NCBI RefSeq assembly: GCF_002161085.1
Contig: NZ_NFLU01000008.1
Span: forward strand, 62,001-126,000
Direction of reading: 5' to 3'
Origin: Flavonifractor sp. An112
GTDB taxonomy: Bacteria; Bacillota; Clostridia; Oscillospirales; Oscillospiraceae
Length of the DNA: 64,000 nucleotides
Part shown: positions 60,714 to 64,000 of the stretch, piece by piece
Layout of the letters: the number at the start of each line of letters is the position of its first letter
How positions within the stretch are numbered: position 1 is the first letter of the stretch
Notes under the pieces: model-generated
Told to the model about the DNA's origin: nothing
The model's database searches: none
What the model saw: the letters and a program-made list of their open reading frames with translations, nothing else
Translations under genes and position numbers: made by a program

Positions 60714-61592
60714 TTACTCGATGTTCTGGATCTGTTCCCGGATCTTCTCGATCTCGGCCTTGATATCCACCACATAGCCGGCGGTCTCAATATCGCTGCA
60801 CTTGGAGCCAATGGTGTTGGCCTCCCGGTTGAACTCCTGAATCAAAAAGTCCAGCTTGCGGCCGATGGCGCCGCCCTGGCTCAGCATATGGTCCAGCTGG
60901 GACAGATGGCTGCGCAGGCGGACAGTCTCCTCGTCCACCGCCACCTTGTCGGCATAGATGGCCGCCTCGGTGAGAATGCGGCTCTCGTCGATCTGAGTAT
61001 TCTGGAGCACCTCATTCATCCGGGCCACCAGCTTGGCACGATAGTCGGCCACGATGCCGGGAGAGCGCTTCTCCACCTTGGACACCAGGCCCTCGATGGT
61101 GGCCGCCCGGGACCGGACGTCCTGGCACAGCTTCTCCCCTTCCCGGGTGCGCATGGCGTCAAAGTCGTCCAGCGCCAGATCCAGCACCGTACAGATATCG
61201 GCAGACAGGGCCTCCAGGTCCTCCTGGGTTTTTTCCACCAGGAACACGTCCTGGAACCGGGAGAGCAGGGATACAGAGATGTCGTCCCGCAGGCCATAGG
61301 TATCCCGCAGGTCCTTGAGGGCAGCGTAATAGCCGTCGGCCACCGGCTTATTCACCGAAATGGACACGTCGCCATTGGCGGAGGGGCCAATGGTGATGTA
61401 CACGTCCACCTTACCCCGGGAAATCCGGCTCTGCACCCGGCTCTTCACCGCGTCCTCGGCAAACACATAGATGCGGGGCAGCTTGACGGTGCAGTCCAGA
61501 TAGCGGTTGTTCACCGAACGCAGCTCCACCGTGATGGGACGGCCGTTCAGGTTGGCCTCTCCCCGGCCATAGCCGGTCATACTCTTGACCAA
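60714..61592 (-). CDS. yicC: YicC-family endoribonuclease-like protein
   Basis: A 292-residue protein with the family's [30 protein letters not shown] opening and the C-terminal DUF1732 region ([24 protein letters not shown]). YicC homologues act as stress-related endoribonucleases. A TTG start at 61592 gives the normal M-V-K-S-M-T-G-Y-G start and follows AGGGGG; an ATG four codons later is possible. It leads the remA-gmk-rpoZ unit. Confidence 0.94.
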   Translation of the reverse strand: MVKSMTGYGRGEANLNGRPITVELRSVNNRYLDCTVKLPRIYVFAEDAVKSRVQSRISRGKVDVYITIGPSANGDVSISVNKPVADGYYAALKDLRDTYGLRDDISVSLLSRFQDVFLVEKTQEDLEALSADICTVLDLALDDFDAMRTREGEKLCQDVRSRAATIEGLVSKVEKRSPGIVADYRAKLVARMNEVLQNTQIDESRILTEAAIYADKVAVDEETVRLRSHLSQLDHMLSQGGAIGRKLDFLIQEFNREANTIGSKCSDIETAGYVVDIKAEIEKIREQIQNIE

Positions 61593-61660
61593 ATGGGGTT
61601 CCCCCTGTCGTGTATAGTGTCTCCCGCCGCCGGGCGGGAGGAAAGCATCTAATCTTACAT

Positions 61661-61689
61661 ATTATATCAGACTACCGATTCTTCCGCAA
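61661..61689 (-). promoter_or_regulatory. Promoter of the yicC-remA-gmk-rpoZ unit
   Basis: Minus strand TTGCGG (61689-61684), 17-base spacer, TATAAT (61666-61661). It overlaps the last codons of the upstream membrane protein gene. A CTCCCGCC/GGCGGGAG hairpin lies in the leader (61621-61640). Confidence 0.7.
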
Positions 61690-62211
61690 GCCCCTGTCCA
61701 CCCGGGCCACATAGAAGGCAATGAGCTTGGAAAAGCCGATGTCATAGATGACAAAGCCGATGTTGCCGGCAGCAAAGACCATCCAGCTCTGGCTGAGGGC
61801 GGCGGGCAAAAAGGGCAGAAAGAGTGCCTTCAGCCCGAGCCACAGCACCGCCAGGGCGATGTTGCAGCAGACCAGCTTGCCCACCCATTCCAGTACCCGG
61901 CTGGGCAGCCGCTCCAGCAAGCTTTTCACCATGGGCCACAATCCGAAGAAAATCAGGTAGAGCAGCGCCACACTCTTGCTGGGGATAAGGAGCAGACCCA
62001 GAATACCGGTGGCGCCGTAGCAGAAGAACCCGGCGGCCAGGCTGGCGGACACCACCGCCCCTGCCGGAAACACCCCCGCCACCGCCACCAGCGCCAGCTT
62101 GCCGCTGGGCGCCAGGAAGGCCAGGTAGAGGGAAATCAGGGACAGGCCGGTGAGCAGGCCCACCAGCGCTGTCCGGCCCGCGCCGCCGCGATAAGAACCA
62201 CGCCCTGCCAT
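61672..62211 (-). CDS. Hypothetical membrane protein, 179 residues
   Basis: A small protein with five or six hydrophobic segments: ALVGLLTGLSLISLYLAFL, LALVAVAGVFPAGAVVSASLAAGFFCYG, LLYLIFFGLWPMVKSLL, CCNIALAVLWLGL and FAAGNIGFVIYDIGFS. It ends with a basic tail. The pattern resembles ECF-type or DUF2232-like small integral membrane proteins, but I cannot name a family. It is the last gene of a unit with a DnaJ-like gene three bases upstream. Confidence 0.72.
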   Translation of the reverse strand: MAGRGSYRGGAGRTALVGLLTGLSLISLYLAFLAPSGKLALVAVAGVFPAGAVVSASLAAGFFCYGATGILGLLLIPSKSVALLYLIFFGLWPMVKSLLERLPSRVLEWVGKLVCCNIALAVLWLGLKALFLPFLPAALSQSWMVFAAGNIGFVIYDIGFSKLIAFYVARVDRGLRKNR

Positions 62212-62214
62212 GGC

Positions 62215-62808
62215 TCAGTTCCCGCAGCCGCCGCACAGGCAGTTGAGACACATACAGGCGGTACACATATCGCAGGCGTCGGGGCCACCGCCGTAGCCGT
62301 AGGGCCGGTAGGCCTGGCCGCCCTGACGCATCATCATCAGGGCCTGACGGTATTCGGCGTTGGAGGGGTCCATGTTGCAGGCCATCTGGATGTGCTGGGT
62401 GGCCTCGTCCAGCCAACCCTTCCGGTAGGCCAGAGAGCCGGTGAGGAAGTGCCACTCGGCATCCTGGTTGGGGGCGGAGCGGAGCAGCTGCTCGGCCCGG
62501 CTCAGATCCCCCATGTTGATGGCCTGGCGGACCTGGTTGTACAGGCTGGAGCCCTGGGAGGAGGAGCCGTAGGACTGCTGATAGCCGCCCTGATAGCTTC
62601 CGCCCTGGTGGCCGCCGCCGGAGCGCATCTTGGTAATGGCGTCGTAGGCCTCGTTGATCTCCTTCATCTTCTCCTCCGCCAGATCGGCCAGAGGATTGTT
62701 CTGATAGTTGTCGGGATGGTACTTCCGGGCCAGTTCCCGGTACGCCCGCTTGATCTCGTCGTCGCTGGCGTCGGGCTTTACACCCAATACGCTGTAAGGA
62801 TCGCTCAT
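62215..62808 (-). CDS. J-domain protein with Cys-rich C terminus
   Basis: A 197-residue protein. Residues 1-65 are a J domain ([36 protein letters not shown]) with the HPD motif that stimulates DnaK. A Gly/Ser/Gln-rich linker leads to a TPR-like region ([35 protein letters not shown]), and the end is an unusual Cys-rich run: [19 protein letters not shown], seven Cys in 19 residues, perhaps a metal or Fe-S site. The ATG at 62808 follows AGGAG and overlaps the DUF5685 stop. Confidence 0.88.
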   Translation of the reverse strand: MSDPYSVLGVKPDASDDEIKRAYRELARKYHPDNYQNNPLADLAEEKMKEINEAYDAITKMRSGGGHQGGSYQGGYQQSYGSSSQGSSLYNQVRQAINMGDLSRAEQLLRSAPNQDAEWHFLTGSLAYRKGWLDEATQHIQMACNMDPSNAEYRQALMMMRQGGQAYRPYGYGGGPDACDMCTACMCLNCLCGGCGN

Positions 62809-63674
62809 GTATGTTTTCTCCTGTCTGTATGATTGACGGCCTTCCATTGGCCGGTAAAAACCAGTTCTTCCACGGCGGGCAGGCCCAGATAGAGGATGTT
62901 CTCCACCGTCTCCTGCCAGTGGCCCAACTCCAGCAGGGCCATGGCGGACCGGGCCAGATTGAGGGAGTGACGCAGAGTGGTGCGCATCGTCTCCCGTCCC
63001 TCCTCCGGCCTGCCGTCAAAGCGGGTCAGGATGGGATTGTAGGAGCCGGTACGCTTGTCCTCCTCCAGATCGTCCCAGGCGTCCACCAGGTAGATCCACC
63101 GTCCGATGTGGTAGAGCAGCTGTTCCATGGCCCGGTCCCGTGCCCGGTCCCCTGAGGGGGGCGCGGCAGCGGTGAGTAGCCGGGCAAAGGTATCCGCCGT
63201 CCGGTCGATGGAGGGGCACTTCTCCCCTTCCAACGCCTGCAGCTCCGTCAGACATTGGCGCACCTGGCCGTCAAAATCAGGCCGGGCAGCGGCAGCCTTC
63301 CGGTAGCCACGGCGGAGCATCCGGGACAGCAGCCGGGCAGTCAGCCCCTTCCAGAACCCGCTGTCATCCACCGTATCCCGCAGCTTCCAGTAGCTGAGGA
63401 TGGTACCGGCATCGGCGGCTGCGTCCACTCCGTCAGAGAGGACGCAGTTCTTTTTCCTGCACCACAGCCGGGCGGGACACCGTCTGGAGGCAGGCTCCGG
63501 CTTGGCCCCGTCCAGCAGCATGGCCAGGAAGGTGAAGTCGTAGTTGAGAAACATCCGGGCCAGAAAGCCGTGGCGCTTGCCCAGAGCGTGGCATACCCCG
63601 CAGTAGAGGGCCTCATAGTCCCGGTTCTGGCGCACCTTCAGTTCGTCCCGCCAGGGACGCACATAGCCGAACAT
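62805..63674 (-). CDS. DUF5685 family protein
   Basis: A 289-residue soluble protein. It begins [36 protein letters not shown], the DUF5685 signature with a CxxC, and has [12 protein letters not shown] in the N-terminal half; the four or more Cys suggest metal binding. A mid-region [18 protein letters not shown] resembles metal-binding DDxxxD motifs of isoprenoid-type all-helical folds; this is only suggestive. Function is unknown. It is commonly found next to J-domain genes in Clostridia, as here: the J-protein ATG overlaps its stop. Confidence 0.85.
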   Translation of the reverse strand: MFGYVRPWRDELKVRQNRDYEALYCGVCHALGKRHGFLARMFLNYDFTFLAMLLDGAKPEPASRRCPARLWCRKKNCVLSDGVDAAADAGTILSYWKLRDTVDDSGFWKGLTARLLSRMLRRGYRKAAAARPDFDGQVRQCLTELQALEGEKCPSIDRTADTFARLLTAAAPPSGDRARDRAMEQLLYHIGRWIYLVDAWDDLEEDKRTGSYNPILTRFDGRPEEGRETMRTTLRHSLNLARSAMALLELGHWQETVENILYLGLPAVEELVFTGQWKAVNHTDRRKHT

Positions 63675-64000
63675 CAGTCAGCGGGATTGATGGCGGTGAT
63701 ACAGAAGGTAATGGAGCGGTTGCGGCGGACCTGCCGGTCCAGCAGCACCGCCAGCAGCACGCCCAGGGCAAAGCCGATGCCGCCCACCGCGGCGCTGATA
63801 CCGCTGCTCAGCTGAAAGGCAGCGCAGATAAAATAGCCCAGGAAAAACAGGATAAAAGGCACCAGATAGACCACCACAGCCGCCTTCAGAATGCCGCCGG
63901 TGGAGGACTCCACCCGTACCATGTCGCCGGGCATGGCCCGCACCGGGTTGGCCGCCATGACGGCCACGGTGGAGCTGACCATCAGCTCGCTGCATCCGCC
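63674..64000 (-). CDS. RseC/SoxR-reducing-system family protein (5' end outside window)
   Basis: The frame is open to the window edge, so the start is missing. The visible part contains GGCSELM (remnant of the Cys group seen in RseC proteins), MAANPVRAMPGDMVRVESS and two membrane segments (AAVVVYLVPFILFFLGYFICAAF, SAAVGGIGFALGVLLAVLL) with a basic tail. RseC proteins assist electron transfer by the Rnf/Rsx complex or SoxR reduction; this role is by homology. Its stop overlaps the DUF5685 start by one base. Confidence 0.8.
   Translation of the reverse strand, partial: GGCSELMVSSTVAVMAANPVRAMPGDMVRVESSTGGILKAAVVVYLVPFILFFLGYFICAAFQLSSGISAAVGGIGFALGVLLAVLLDRQVRRNRSITFCITAINPAD

Overview
The window is a GC-rich (roughly 60-65 % by eye) chromosome segment of an anaerobic, spore-forming Firmicute. 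Sporulation genes (yunB, spoIVA, spoVM, a SPOCS/LysM gene), the Bacillus-type run yicC-remA-gmk-rpoZ ... priA-def-fmt-rsmB-rlmN-prpC-prkC-rsgA-thiN-spoVM, a PPi-dependent phosphofructokinase, a type A flavoprotein and many strong AGGAGG ribosome binding sites point to the Oscillospiraceae (Flavonifractor / Pseudoflavonifractor-like). That placement is an inference from gene content. I see no rRNA, tRNA or CRISPR array.

Layout. 1-3.4 kb: end of yunB, a VanZ-like gene and ligA. 3.4-4.4 kb: an AT-rich zinc-ribbon membrane protein gene. 4.5-7.4 kb: coaX with an ECF vitamin-uptake component (probably pantothenate), then an aminotransferase. 7.8-9.9 kb: a murT-gatD pair whose GatD lacks both the catalytic Cys and His. 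9.9-10.8 kb: a NUDIX gene inside a small non-autonomous insertion that split a terminator hairpin. 10.8-13.2 kb: tyrosine recombinase, DnaC-like loader and RepA_N-type initiator. 13.3-16.3 kb: 2-hydroxyacyl-CoA dehydratase-like (double-cubane type) component and a fused component-activator. 16.3-20.1 kb: nuclease lipoprotein, a small unknown gene, pfkA, purB. 20.3-24.6 kb: two-domain polyphosphate kinase 2 and a BlaI/M56 sensor pair. 24.6-27.8 kb: a palindromic repeat, an amidase-domain protein, class II aldolase, PPi-PFK. 27.9-30.8 kb: leuCDB. 30.9-35.2 kb: Crp/Fnr regulator and a three-subunit molybdenum hydroxylase. 35.3-39.2 kb: lipoprotein, spoIVA, secreted C69 peptidase. 39.4-42.6 kb: FprA flavodiiron protein and an acyl-CoA dehydrogenase/EtfA-C/rubredoxin triple fusion under a Fur/PerR-like box. 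42.8-43.9 kb: ferredoxin, NapH-like membrane ferredoxin and ArsR regulator. 44.0-61.6 kb: the conserved sporulation, translation and cell-wall-kinase block, read on the minus strand. 61.7-64 kb: membrane protein, DnaJ-like, DUF5685 and RseC-like genes.

The genes work together in several modules. CoaX and the ECF component suggest pantothenate uptake and activation. Aldolase and two phosphofructokinases of different phosphoryl donor give a flexible glycolytic step. PurB makes AMP and the divergent PPK2 gene can phosphorylate it from polyphosphate. FprA and the rubredoxin-tailed dehydrogenase look like an acyl-CoA-driven oxygen-reducing pair. SpoIVA and SpoVM are the basal layer of the spore coat. 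The least conventional items are the catalytically altered MurT/GatD pair, the triple fusion, the dehydratase fusion with its internal ribosome binding site, and the NUDIX-carrying insertion with a reconstructible empty site.
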